Source of the DNA: Ralstonia sp. UNC404CL21Col
GTDB taxonomy: Bacteria; Pseudomonadota; Gammaproteobacteria; Burkholderiales; Burkholderiaceae
NCBI RefSeq assembly: GCF_000620465.1
Contig: NZ_JIBE01000003.1
Location: 62,001-126,000 of the forward strand
Length of the DNA stretch: 64,000 bases
Direction of reading: 5' to 3'
The number at the start of each line of letters is the position of its first letter. The stretch's first letter is position 1. Shown one piece after another: positions 39,428 through 49,568 of this stretch. A program made the position numbers and the translations under genes. The notes below the pieces were generated by a model. It made no database searches. It saw only the letters and a program-made list of their open reading frames with translations, and was not told the origin of the DNA.

Positions 39428-40918
39428 ATGACCACGACCACCGCTTCGGCGGCGCAGGCGGTTGATTCGCCACACGCGCATCCCCACGTCATCATCAAGC
39501 CGCACTACGACCCGCGGCTCACCAACGAAGATCTGGCACCGCTGCGCAAGCAGTCCTGGGGCACCTACAACATCTTCGCGTTCTGGATGTCGGACGTGCA
39601 CAGCGTGGGCGGTTATCTGACGGCAGCGAGCCTGTTCTCGCTGGGCCTGTCGAGCCTGCAGGTGCTGTTTGCATTGCTGGTGGGCATCGTGATCGTGCAG
39701 GTGTTCTGCAACCTCGTCGCCAAACCCAGCCAGGCGACGGGCACGCCGTATCCGGTGATCTGCCGCGCGTCGTTCGGGGTACTGGGCGCCAACATTCCGG
39801 CCATCATCCGCGGGCTGATCGCCGTGGCGTGGTACGGCATCCAGACCTATCTGGCATCGAGCGCGTTCATCGTGCTGGCGCTGAAGTTCATGCCGCAGCT
39901 CGCCCCGTATGCCGACGTTGCGCAGCATGGCTTTGTCGGCCTGTCGACCCTCGGTTGGGCGGCGTTCATGCTGCTGTGGGTCTTGCAGGCGTTCGTGTTC
40001 TGGCACGGCATGGAATCGATCCGCAAGTTCATCGACTGGGCAGGCCCGGCGGTGTATGTGGTGATGATCGCGCTGGCCGCATGGCTGGTGCACAAGGCCG
40101 GCTGGGACAACATCAACCTCACGCTTTCCTTTCTCAAATACGAGGGCTGGGATGCCGTGCCGGTGGTGCTCGGCGGGATCGCGCTGGTGGTGTCGTACTT
40201 CTCCGGCCCGATGCTGAACTTCGGTGACTTCTCCCGCTACGGCAAGGATTTCACCTCCGTCAAACGCGGCAATTTCTGGGGGCTGCCGGTCAACTTTCTC
40301 GGCTTTGCGCTGCTGACGGTCATCACCACGTCGGCCACGCTGCCGGTGTTCGGCGAGATGATCTCCGACCCCGTCGCCGTGGTTGCCCGCATCGACAACA
40401 TCACGGCCGTCGTGCTCGGTGCGCTCACGTTCATGATCGCGACCATCGGCATCAACATCGTCGCCAACTTCGTGTCGCCGGCGTTCGACTTTTCCAACGT
40501 GGCGCCGCAGCACATCAGCTGGCGCACGGGCGGCATGATCGCGGCAGTCGCGTCGATCTTCATCACGCCCTGGAACCTCTACAACAACCCCGAGGTGATC
40601 CACTACACGATCGACGTGCTGGGCGCGTTCATTGGCCCGCTGTTCGGCATCCTGATCGCGGACTACTGCTTTGTGCAGCGGCAGCAGGTGCATGTCGACG
40701 ACCTCTACACGCTGCGCCCCACGGGCCGCTACTGGTACCGCAACGGCTACAACCCCGCCGCCGTCTGGACGATGATCCCGTCCGCGCTGATTCCGATGGC
40801 GTGCGTGGTCTTCGAACGGCTGCATGTGCTGGCCAATTACAGCTGGTTCATCGGCGTGGGCATCGCGCTGGTGCTCTACACCGTGCTCAGCCGCAAGCAA
40901 GGCACCCTCTCCCGCTAA
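39428..40918 (+). CDS. NCS1-family nucleobase/hydantoin/allantoin permease
   Basis: 496 residues with about 12 membrane helices, from ATG 39428 after AAAGGAGACAGC. LRKQSWGTYNIFAFWMSDVHSVGGYLTAASLFSLGLSS and GTPYPVICRASFGVLGANIPAIIRGLIAVAWYGIQTYL are characteristic of sodium- or proton-coupled NCS1 permeases. The neighbouring hydantoin-type racemase favours hydantoin or allantoin over cytosine or uracil; the substrate is inferred. Confidence 0.92.
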   Translation: MTTTTASAAQAVDSPHAHPHVIIKPHYDPRLTNEDLAPLRKQSWGTYNIFAFWMSDVHSVGGYLTAASLFSLGLSSLQVLFALLVGIVIVQVFCNLVAKPSQATGTPYPVICRASFGVLGANIPAIIRGLIAVAWYGIQTYLASSAFIVLALKFMPQLAPYADVAQHGFVGLSTLGWAAFMLLWVLQAFVFWHGMESIRKFIDWAGPAVYVVMIALAAWLVHKAGWDNINLTLSFLKYEGWDAVPVVLGGIALVVSYFSGPMLNFGDFSRYGKDFTSVKRGNFWGLPVNFLGFALLTVITTSATLPVFGEMISDPVAVVARIDNITAVVLGALTFMIATIGINIVANFVSPAFDFSNVAPQHISWRTGGMIAAVASIFITPWNLYNNPEVIHYTIDVLGAFIGPLFGILIADYCFVQRQQVHVDDLYTLRPTGRYWYRNGYNPAAVWTMIPSALIPMACVVFERLHVLANYSWFIGVGIALVLYTVLSRKQGTLSR

Positions 40919-40943
40919 CCGGCGTCATCCACGCATCAACAAC

Positions 40944-41678
40944 ATGAACATCCGCATCATCAATCCCAACACCACGACGAGCATGACCGCGCTCATCGGC
41001 CGCTGCGCGCAAGCCGCGGCCGCATCGGGCACGCGCATCACGGCGGTGAGCCCGAAGATGGGCCCGGCTTCCATCGAAAGCCATTACGACGAAGCGCTCT
41101 CGGTGCCCGGCATCCTGGAAGAAATCCGCCACGGCGAACGCGACGGCGCCGATGCCTACGTCATCGCCTGCTTCGGCGATCCGGGCCTCTACGCTGCACG
41201 TGAACTTGCGCACGGCCCGGTAATCGGCATCGCCGAAGCGGCCATGCACATGGCCAGCCTGATCGGCAACAGCTTCAGCGTGGTGACGACGCTCGAGCGC
41301 ACCGTCGGCATGGCGTGGCACCTGGCCGAGCGCTACGGCATGCGGCATGCGTGCCGCAACGTCCATGCAAGCGACCTGCCCGTGCTGGACCTGGAGAAAC
41401 CCGGCTCCAACGCACGCCAGATCATCCTCGAAGCCTGCCGCAGCGCGCTTGCGCAAGACCGCAGCGACTGCATCGTGCTCGGCTGTGCCGGCATGGCCGA
41501 CCTGTGTGAAGACCTGAGCGCCGAGCTGCACGTGCCGGTCATCGACGGCGTGGTGGCTGCGGTGAAGCTGGTCGAGGCGCTGGTCGGCATGCGGCTTTCC
41601 ACCAGCAAGCGCGGCGACTGGGCCCGGCCGCTTCCGAAACCCTATACCGGGATGCTTGCCCCGTTTGCGTTGGCGTAG
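40944..41678 (+). CDS. Asp/Glu/hydantoin racemase family protein
   Basis: 244 residues. MNIRIINPNTTTSMT is the family N-terminus. The two catalytic cysteines fall at residues 76 (ACFGDPG) and 181 (LGCAGM), the same positions reported for Pseudomonas hydantoin racemase HyuE. Substrates may be 5-substituted hydantoins or allantoin. It follows the NCS1 transporter by 25 bases. No hydantoinase or carbamoylase gene is in the window. Confidence 0.9.
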   Translation: MNIRIINPNTTTSMTALIGRCAQAAAASGTRITAVSPKMGPASIESHYDEALSVPGILEEIRHGERDGADAYVIACFGDPGLYAARELAHGPVIGIAEAAMHMASLIGNSFSVVTTLERTVGMAWHLAERYGMRHACRNVHASDLPVLDLEKPGSNARQIILEACRSALAQDRSDCIVLGCAGMADLCEDLSAELHVPVIDGVVAAVKLVEALVGMRLSTSKRGDWARPLPKPYTGMLAPFALA

Positions 41679-41706
41679 CGCAAAGCGGAGTGGAGCATTT
41701 GCTACC

Positions 41707-42447
41707 ATGCACCATTCCGCTTTTTCTTCTGCAACGCCACCTGCCATGCCCGCACCCGCACGGGAACCTGCCGACAGCCAACCGGCTGCCGAACCGATCT
41801 ACCAGGGCCTGCTGACGGCCATCATGGAGCACCGACTGCCGGCCGGCACCAAGCTGGTCGAAGAACGGCTGTGCGAAGCGACCGGCGCCGGCCGGCCGCG
41901 CATCCGCCAGGTGCTGGCGCGTCTGGCGCATGAGCATCTGGTGACCCTCGTGCCGAACAAGGGCGCGTTCGTCGCGCAGCCTTCCGTGAAAGAGGCGCGC
42001 GACGTTTTCCAGACCCGCCGCATCATCGAACCCGAACTGGCCAGCATGCTGGCAAACGCGTGCACGCCGGCAAAGGCCAAACGCCTGCGCGAACACATCG
42101 CGGCAGAACACGCCGCACGCGAACGAGGCGATCGGGCAGCCACCATCCGTCTGTCCGGCGAATACCACGTCCTCATTGCCGAGATGGCCGGCAACCATGT
42201 GCTGGAACGGCTGACGCGCGAGGCGGTGTCGCGCACCTGCCTGATCATCACGCTCTATGATCGCCCTGGCCTGCCCGCTTGCCCCGAGCACGAGCACGAC
42301 ACCCTGACCGAAGCGATCGCCACCGGCGATGCCAAGCGTGCGCACGACCTGATGCGCGAGCACCTGGAGCACATCGAGCACTCGCTCGACCTCCACGCGA
42401 CACCCACGTCGGCGCTGGATCTGGAATCGATCTTCAAGCGCGCCTGA
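41707..42447 (+). CDS. GntR-family (FCD) transcriptional regulator
   Basis: 246 residues from ATG 41707. The N-terminal winged helix (IYQGLLTAIMEHRLPAGTKLVEERLCEATGAGRPRIRQVLARLAHEHLVTLVPNKGAFVA) is GntR. The all-helical FCD effector domain contains ARDVFQTRRIIEPELA and a metal-binding His in SGEYHVLIAEMAGN. It starts 28 bases after the racemase stop and is likely the regulator of this transporter-racemase operon. A later start at 41746 is possible. Confidence 0.9.
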   Translation: MHHSAFSSATPPAMPAPAREPADSQPAAEPIYQGLLTAIMEHRLPAGTKLVEERLCEATGAGRPRIRQVLARLAHEHLVTLVPNKGAFVAQPSVKEARDVFQTRRIIEPELASMLANACTPAKAKRLREHIAAEHAARERGDRAATIRLSGEYHVLIAEMAGNHVLERLTREAVSRTCLIITLYDRPGLPACPEHEHDTLTEAIATGDAKRAHDLMREHLEHIEHSLDLHATPTSALDLESIFKRA

Positions 42448-42482
42448 GCGGCCACGCCGTACACGTCGCAATATCCCGGACG

Positions 42483-42513
42483 AAAAAAACCGCGCCGTTG
42501 AGGAAGCGCGGTT
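42483..42513 (-). terminator. Intrinsic terminator after aceA
   Basis: On the minus strand AACCGCGC-N10-GCGCGGTT runs into seven T. It lies 66 bases after the aceA stop and 36 bases beyond the end of the convergent GntR gene. Confidence 0.85.
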
Positions 42514-42578
42514 CGAGAGGCCGGCGTGTGGTCAGCACGGCCGGCCCGGATACCCAGGTGCCGGATGCGTCGGCAGCC

Positions 42579-43883
<1,305 letters not shown>

Positions 43884-44268
43884 CGCACTCTCCTGTTTGA
43901 TCGCATCCATCAAATAACCGGTAACTCACTCTGCGCCTTGAGCCGCTGGCGCCTTCTTGGGGCGCCGCTGGGTGGCTCAAGTCATATGTCTTATATAAGA
44001 GTGTAGAAACGGGCAGTGCAACGCAACAAGGAGAAGATGTTTCCAAGCGCAAGTTTTTACTTCTTAATTTTCAAAGACTTACGATCAATATTCCACGATA
44101 CGGAAAGATTTTTTCTATGATGAAAGACAGGGATGGTGCTGTGCGATGCGGAATTTTTGCGGACCAAAACCCCTTTCCGCATTATGAAAAATAGCGGATG
44201 CCTGCCCGTCACATTGCAGGGGCACAAAAAACGCCGCAGATGCGGCGTTTTCCGAGCGGCTAGTCACG
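43884..44268 (-). promoter_or_regulatory. 385-bp regulatory gap upstream of aceA
   Basis: A/T-rich relative to neighbours. It contains the hairpin GGCGCC..GGCGCC near 43947, an A/T block TCTTATATAAGACATATGAC (minus strand, around 43984-44003) suited to a -10 region, and an inverted repeat ATGCGGAA-N21-TTCCGCAT at 44146-44182. The dyad is a candidate operator for the acetate/glyoxylate response. No gene seen. Confidence 0.4.
44226..44249 (-). terminator. Intrinsic terminator after the cyclotransferase-like gene
   Basis: On the minus strand AACGCCGC-ATCT-GCGGCGTT is followed by T6, 20 bases beyond the stop codon at 44269. Confidence 0.88.
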
Positions 44269-44688
44269 TCAGGTGCGCGCCAAGCGATGCGCCACCCAAT
44301 CGCCGCCCGTAATCACAGCACGCCCGGCAATGTGTTTGGGGCTGACCGGATACACAATGCAGTCGACCGGTTCGCTGCCCAGCATGACGGCGTGGTTCTC
44401 GCGCAGGAACAGCGCGTCCCCGCCCGGGTAGACCTCTTCGATCTCGTCCAGCACCGGAACGAGCGCCGCGTCGATCCGATACACATCGCCGCGCACGGCG
44501 GTGCCGGTCGGGTCCAGCACGAGGCCGGGGTACGCACCAAAGTCGTACAGGCGGCCGTGCAACATGGCCGTACCGAGCAGCTCCGGCTCGGGAATGCCGC
44601 GCTTTGCAGCAGCAACCCGCAGGTCGTTCGCCTCACCGGCGCGCAGCGTGCCGTAGACGAACACATGGATGGCATTGGCGTGGTTCAT
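44269..44688 (-). CDS. Gamma-glutamylcyclotransferase-like (YtfP/AIG2) protein
   Basis: 139 residues. [17 protein letters not shown] is the family substrate-binding loop and [18 protein letters not shown] carries the candidate catalytic Glu. Such proteins cyclise gamma-glutamyl groups; YtfP-like members often have unknown substrates. It overlaps the rraA-like gene by four bases and is last in a three-gene run. Confidence 0.88.
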   Translation of the reverse strand: MNHANAIHVFVYGTLRAGEANDLRVAAAKRGIPEPELLGTAMLHGRLYDFGAYPGLVLDPTGTAVRGDVYRIDAALVPVLDEIEEVYPGGDALFLRENHAVMLGSEPVDCIVYPVSPKHIAGRAVITGGDWVAHRLART

Positions 44689-45182
44689 TCGAGCATGTCC
44701 TGCGAAACCAGCACGCCGTCTTCATCGGCATAGACCCACTCGCCGGACTGGATGTATGCGCCCGGCATCTGCACGCCCACCTCGCGCTGTCCAGCATTCT
44801 TCTTGATGCTCTTGCGCGGATGCACCGCCAGGGCGTGGATGCCGACGTTGCATTCGGCCAGCTCGCGCGTATCGCGCACGCAGCCGTTGAGCAGAATGCC
44901 CTCCCAACCGTTCTCTTCGGCCAGCTTGCCGAGGTTGCCGCCGACCAGCGCGCAGCGCAGCGAGCCGCCGCCGTCGATCACCAGCACGCGGCCAGCGCCC
45001 TGCTCTTCCAGCGCGGCGCGTACGAGGCCGTTGTCCTCAAACACCTTGAGCGTGGAAGCCGGGCCGGCAAACGCGGCGCGCTTGCCAAAGCTGCGGAAGA
45101 CCGGCGTGAGCACACGCAGGCTTCCGTACACCAGCTTGTCTTCGTGCATGTCGCACAGGTCGGTTACAGGAATCATCGTCAT
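44685..45182 (-). CDS. rraA: RraA-family protein
   Basis: 165 residues from ATG 45182. [68 protein letters not shown] and [20 protein letters not shown] define RraA, named as an inhibitor of RNase E. The same fold serves as 4-hydroxy-4-methyl-2-oxoglutarate/oxaloacetate aldolase; its neighbour, a ThDP enzyme acting on 2-oxo acids, leaves a metabolic role open. The Arg and Asp for metal and substrate are present in NGCVRD. Confidence 0.9.
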   Translation of the reverse strand: MTMIPVTDLCDMHEDKLVYGSLRVLTPVFRSFGKRAAFAGPASTLKVFEDNGLVRAALEEQGAGRVLVIDGGGSLRCALVGGNLGKLAEENGWEGILLNGCVRDTRELAECNVGIHALAVHPRKSIKKNAGQREVGVQMPGAYIQSGEWVYADEDGVLVSQDMLE

Positions 45183-45228
45183 GGCAATGGGTGAATGGCG
45201 TTGGCGAAAACGAAAAATGAAAGCGGAA

Positions 45229-46944
45229 TCAACTGCGTGACTGCGCGCGCAACGAATCGATCGTCGCGCGCGGGCTGATGATGTTCGGATCGGTCTGCAC
45301 TTCGATGACGGTGGCAACGCTTGCCGCCAGCGCAGCTTCCACCGCCGACTGAAACCCTTCGAGCGAGCGCACCGTGTGCCCCTCAGCGCCGTAGGCTCTG
45401 GCCAGCGCGGCGAAGTCCGGGTTGCGCAGCTCCGTACCGCTGACATGCTCGGGGTACTCGCGCTCCTGGTGCATGCGGATGGTGCCGTACATGCCGTTGT
45501 TGACCACGATAAAGATCACCGGCGCGTTGTACTGCATGGCGGTCGCCAGCTCCTGGCCGTTCATCAGGAAGCAGCCGTCGCCGGCCATGCAGATGACGGG
45601 TGTGTCGGGGCAGACGATCTTGGCCGCCACGGCGGCGGGTGCGCCGTAGCCCATCGCCCCGCTGGTTGGCGCAAGCTGCGTACGCGAGCCGGCCGCCAGC
45701 GGGCCATATTGGTAGAAGCGATGCAGCCACGTGGCGTAGTTGCCTGCGCCGTTGGTCAGGATGCTGTTGTGCGGCAGGCGCTCGCGCAGCCATTGCATGG
45801 CGCGGGCCATGTCGATGCCCTTGCCACCGAACGGCGGCGGCGCGATGTTGGCGCGGTAGTCGGCGTTGGCGGCTTCTGTCCAAGCGGACCAACGCGGCGG
45901 CGCATCCGGCGACACGCCATCCAGCGCCTCGGCAATCGCCGGCATCGAGGCGTGGATCATCAGATCGGCCTGGTAGATACGCCCCAACTCTTCCGCGCCG
46001 GCATGCACGTGAACGAGCGTCTGCTTGGGCCGCGGCACATCGAACAACGTGTAGCCCGAGGTCGTCATCTCGCCCAGGCGTGTGCCGATGGCGAGCACGA
46101 CGTCGGCCTCTTTCACGCGCGCCGCGAGCTTCGGGTTGATGGCGATGCCAACATCGCCGGCGTAATTCGGGTGGCGGTTGTCGAACAGGTCTTGCCGGCG
46201 GAACACGCAGCCCGCGGGCAGATTCCATCGCTCGGCAAACGCTTGCATGCGGGCGGCCGCTTGCGGCGTCCAGCCGGAGCCGCCGAGCAGCAGCATCGGG
46301 CGCTCCGCGTTCTGCAACAGCGTCTTCAGTTGCGCAAGGTCATGCGGGGCCGGCCACGCCATCGCGCGAGGCATCGGCGGTACATCGGCCACGGTGGCGA
46401 CCTCGGTCAGCATGTCTTCGGGCAGCGCCAGCACAACCGGGCCGGGGCGGCCCGCGGTGGCGGTCTGGAAGGCGCGTGCGATGTATTCGGGGAGGCGCTC
46501 GACGCTGTCGATCTGCGCGACCCACTTGGCCATCTGGCCGAACATGCGGCGGTAGTCGATTTCCTGAAACGCTTCGCGATCGACGAAATCGCGGCCGACC
46601 TGCCCGATGAAGAGGATCAGCGGCGTGGAGTCTTGAAATGCGGTGTGCACGCCAATGCTGGCGTTGGTGGCGCCCGGCCCGCGCGTGCAGAAGACAATGC
46701 CGGGACGACCGGTGAGTTTGCCGTAGGCGTCGGCCATGTTGGCGGCGCCGCCCTCTTGCCGGCAGACGATGAAGCGTGCGCGGTCGCGGCGCTGGTAGAA
46801 GCCTTCGAGGACGGAGAGGTAGCTCTCGCCGGGCACGCCAAACGCCAAATCGACGCCGTGGGCCACCAGCGCATCGACAAGAATCTGGCCGCCGTGGCGT
46901 GGCTCGGCAACGTTGCTGGCGGGGCGTGCGGCGGGTGTCTCCAT
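45229..46944 (-). CDS. Thiamine diphosphate-dependent enzyme (acetolactate synthase large-subunit-like)
   Basis: 571 residues from ATG 46944. N-terminal domain with the catalytic Glu in [35 protein letters not shown], a central domain, and a C-terminal ThDP site [33 protein letters not shown]. No small regulatory subunit gene is adjacent, so it is probably not the main biosynthetic acetohydroxyacid synthase. Possible alternatives are a sulfoacetaldehyde- or oxalyl-type decarboxylase or another carboligase. Confidence 0.88.
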   Translation of the reverse strand: METPAARPASNVAEPRHGGQILVDALVAHGVDLAFGVPGESYLSVLEGFYQRRDRARFIVCRQEGGAANMADAYGKLTGRPGIVFCTRGPGATNASIGVHTAFQDSTPLILFIGQVGRDFVDREAFQEIDYRRMFGQMAKWVAQIDSVERLPEYIARAFQTATAGRPGPVVLALPEDMLTEVATVADVPPMPRAMAWPAPHDLAQLKTLLQNAERPMLLLGGSGWTPQAAARMQAFAERWNLPAGCVFRRQDLFDNRHPNYAGDVGIAINPKLAARVKEADVVLAIGTRLGEMTTSGYTLFDVPRPKQTLVHVHAGAEELGRIYQADLMIHASMPAIAEALDGVSPDAPPRWSAWTEAANADYRANIAPPPFGGKGIDMARAMQWLRERLPHNSILTNGAGNYATWLHRFYQYGPLAAGSRTQLAPTSGAMGYGAPAAVAAKIVCPDTPVICMAGDGCFLMNGQELATAMQYNAPVIFIVVNNGMYGTIRMHQEREYPEHVSGTELRNPDFAALARAYGAEGHTVRSLEGFQSAVEAALAASVATVIEVQTDPNIISPRATIDSLRAQSRS

Positions 46945-47011
46945 GGCGGGTGCTCTCGCTCTCGATCCGTTGACGACACGAAGGATCATAGCGGAGCCGC
47001 CGCCGCGGCGA

Positions 47012-47851
47012 CTACATCTGCCGGAACAAATGCGCGTATTGCCGCGCGACGGGCAGCGTCTCGGTGCGCCCGCGTATCTTCAGCCCCAGACGGCCCAGCG
47101 ACAGATGCACGGCGCTCGACACATGCGCCACGTTGACCACCGTACCGCGATGCACCTGCCAGAAGTGCTCGGGGTCGAGCTGGGTCAGCAGCTCGCGCAG
47201 GCTGGTGCGAATCAGCGATTCGCCACTGCCGGCCACCACGTTGACGTATTTGTCGGTCGCTTCCAGATAGATCACGTCGTCCACGGGGATGAACCGCACC
47301 TCCTGCCCCACCAGCGCCTTGATAAAGCGCAGATACCCACCCTGCGGCGTGGCTCGCGTTTGGGCCGCGCCCTGCAGCCCGGCAAGGCGCTCGACGAGTT
47401 CCGCCAGCGTCTGCGCCGGGTCCGTGGCGGCGGTGGTGGCGGCGGCGTTGCCGTTCGGGCGCGCGCCGAGCCGGTCCTTCAGCCGCTTGACGGTCTCGGC
47501 CAGGCGCTCGGTCTGCACGGGCTTGAGCACGTAGTCGACCGCGGCCTGCTCGAAGGCGTCGAGCGCGAACTGGTCATACGCCGTGACGAACACAACCAGC
47601 GGCCGGTCTTCGCGGGCCGACAGCTCGCGCGCCACGTCGATGCCCGACATCCCCGGCATGCGGATGTCGAGAAAGACCACATCGGGCGCCTCCCCGTCGG
47701 CCGCATCGTCAATCACGTCGAGCACGGATTGGCCGTCGTGCACGGCCGGCAGCAGCGTGGCATCGGGCCACAGCGCCGTCAGCTCGGCGACGAGGTTCTC
47801 AGCCAGCGCCGGTTCATCGTCGGCAATCAGCAAGCGGGGGGAAGCAGGCAT
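47012..47851 (-). CDS. LytTR-type response regulator
   Basis: 279 residues. Receiver domain (LLIADDEPALAENLVAEL, phosphoacceptor Asp62 in VVFLDIRMPGMSG) and C-terminal LytTR DNA-binding domain (GGYLRFIKALVGQEVRFIPVDDVIYLEATDKYVNVV...FWQVHRGTVVNVAHV). Encoded three bases after the kinase gene, it forms a two-component pair. Targets are unknown. Confidence 0.94.
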   Translation of the reverse strand: MPASPRLLIADDEPALAENLVAELTALWPDATLLPAVHDGQSVLDVIDDAADGEAPDVVFLDIRMPGMSGIDVARELSAREDRPLVVFVTAYDQFALDAFEQAAVDYVLKPVQTERLAETVKRLKDRLGARPNGNAAATTAATDPAQTLAELVERLAGLQGAAQTRATPQGGYLRFIKALVGQEVRFIPVDDVIYLEATDKYVNVVAGSGESLIRTSLRELLTQLDPEHFWQVHRGTVVNVAHVSSAVHLSLGRLGLKIRGRTETLPVARQYAHLFRQM

Positions 47852-47854
47852 CGA

Positions 47855-49129
47855 TCAGGTTCCGGCAGATGCGCGCGCAGAGAGCGCAGCGGTGGCAGTG
47901 GCATTGGCCGTGGCGGCAGAGCGAGAGAAGCGGCAGCGCCATTCCGGCGCGTCGGCTTCAGACGGTGCAGGCGCCGTTTCATGCGCCAGCGGCAATTCGA
48001 CGATGATCGTCACGCCGTGCGGCACGGTCTCGGTGATCGTCAGGCGCGCGTCGCCATCAAACAGGCGCGACAGACGTTCACGCACGTGCGTGAGCCCCAG
48101 CCCCGAGCCCGTGGCACCGTCGTTGCCGAAACCGACGCCCGTGTCGCGCACTTCCAGCACGAGGCGCTCGCCGTCATGGCCGGCAGCCAGGCGCGCTGAC
48201 AAAGCAATCTCACCGCCCTCGCGCGCGGGCTCGATGCCGTGCACCACGGCGTTTTCCACCAGCGGCTGAATCAGCATGGGCGGGATGACGATGTTGGCGA
48301 TGGCATCGTCCAGCGCCAATGAAAAACGCAGCCGATTGCCGAAGCGCAGCGCCTGGATGTCGAGATACGCGCGCAGCAGCGCAAATTCCTGCACCAGCGT
48401 GCACTGCTCGGCGCGTGCGTGCGAAAGCGAACTGCGTAGAAAGCCGATCAAATGCTGCAGCAGACGCCGCGCGCCGGCCGGGTCGCGCGCAATCAGCACA
48501 TCGACGTGCGCCAGCGAGTTGAAGAGGAAGTGCGGTTCGATCTGCGCCTGCAGGGCCATCAGCTGCGCCCGCACGACCTGCTTCTCCGCCTCCTCGCGCT
48601 CCAGCGCGTCGAGTGCAGCCTGGCGCTGCAATGCCGCAAGCTTGCCGCGCGACCAGTAGAAATACGTTGCACCAAGCGCTGCCAACATGGCGATGATGAA
48701 ACTCATGCGGAGGCTGTCCGCGCGCCAGGGTTCCGGGTTGACGCTATTCAGGCACAGGATCGTCCGTGCGATCCACTGCCCCAGCGGCACGCCGATCAGC
48801 ACCGCGCCCACGATGATCCACGGAAACACCTTCTTGTTGGGTGGGCCGTCGCCCCAGAGCACATGGCGCGGGATGCCGATCAGCGAGAACATCGACAGCC
48901 CGATCGCCTGACTGAATACGAAATCTTTCCAGAACGTCTCTTCCGGCCGGATGCCGAACGCCAGCACAGCCGCAATCAGCGTATTGATGACGATGATGAC
49001 GGCGTAGCGGATCACCCAACGCCGGGCCAGGCGCAGGCAATCCGCAAGCGAAGGGAACGACACATTGGCGAACATGCGGGCGATCTTACCGGAGGGTTCT
49101 CCGGCGTTGAAGCTTGGGGTTTCCCGCAT
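47855..49129 (-). CDS. LytS/YehU-type sensor histidine kinase
   Basis: 424 residues from ATG 49129, overlapping the stop of the upstream 2TM gene (TGATG), with a possible later start at 49075 (MFANVSFPSLADC). Four membrane helices (VIIVINTLIAAVLAFGI; GLSMFSLIGIPRHVLWG; and two more) precede a coiled segment. The His_kinase domain has the phosphoacceptor in IEPHFLFNSLAHVDVL, and HATPase motifs are LVENAVVHG and DTGVGFG. Signal not deducible. Confidence 0.92.
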   Translation of the reverse strand: MRETPSFNAGEPSGKIARMFANVSFPSLADCLRLARRWVIRYAVIIVINTLIAAVLAFGIRPEETFWKDFVFSQAIGLSMFSLIGIPRHVLWGDGPPNKKVFPWIIVGAVLIGVPLGQWIARTILCLNSVNPEPWRADSLRMSFIIAMLAALGATYFYWSRGKLAALQRQAALDALEREEAEKQVVRAQLMALQAQIEPHFLFNSLAHVDVLIARDPAGARRLLQHLIGFLRSSLSHARAEQCTLVQEFALLRAYLDIQALRFGNRLRFSLALDDAIANIVIPPMLIQPLVENAVVHGIEPAREGGEIALSARLAAGHDGERLVLEVRDTGVGFGNDGATGSGLGLTHVRERLSRLFDGDARLTITETVPHGVTIIVELPLAHETAPAPSEADAPEWRCRFSRSAATANATATAALSARASAGT

Positions 49130-49440
49130 CACTGGCGGCCGGCTTGCTGGCGCAAACGGGCGAGTTCCTGGTCGACCATGCGCTGGTAACCGTTGCCTTG
49201 GCTCCAGGCCAGGCTCAGGCCGTGTGCGGCCAGGCCGAGGCCCCAGCCCAGCAGCGGCCAGACAAACCAGAACTGGCCGCGCGACAGCGCAATCACGGCC
49301 AGCCCGGCGTTAATAGCCAAAAACGACAGCAGGTGAATCCGGAACCCCAGGCGCGCGCCGGCGCGGTGACGAGCCCGGCGTAGCAAGGCGGCGTCGGATT
49401 CAGCGGATTGTGGGGATGGTGTATAGGGCACGGCGGACAT
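49129..49440 (-). CDS. 2TM-domain small membrane protein
   Basis: 103 residues. A basic N-terminal helix (LLRRARHRAGARLGFRIHL) is followed by two hydrophobic helices (LLSFLAINAGLAVIAL and FWFVWPLLGWGLGLAAHGL) and a charged tail. This 2TM domain is often found with LytS-type kinases, either fused or next to them. The overlap of its stop with the kinase start indicates coupled translation and a shared signalling role. Confidence 0.85.
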   Translation of the reverse strand: MSAVPYTPSPQSAESDAALLRRARHRAGARLGFRIHLLSFLAINAGLAVIALSRGQFWFVWPLLGWGLGLAAHGLSLAWSQGNGYQRMVDQELARLRQQAGRQ

Positions 49441-49568
49441 GGCGGTCTCTGATGGAACCGAGGATGTCCGCAGTATAGGAATGGCGCCCAGGCAAGCGCC
49501 ATGCGGATGCGACGAATGGTGCGATTGGACGGATGAACGGTGCGCAGCCGGCTCCGCCCGGGAGACGC

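Noticed and set aside
45229-46944. Main acetolactate synthase IlvB of branched-chain amino acid synthesis
   Set aside because: No ilvH small subunit or ilvC follows, and the neighbours are unrelated to that pathway.
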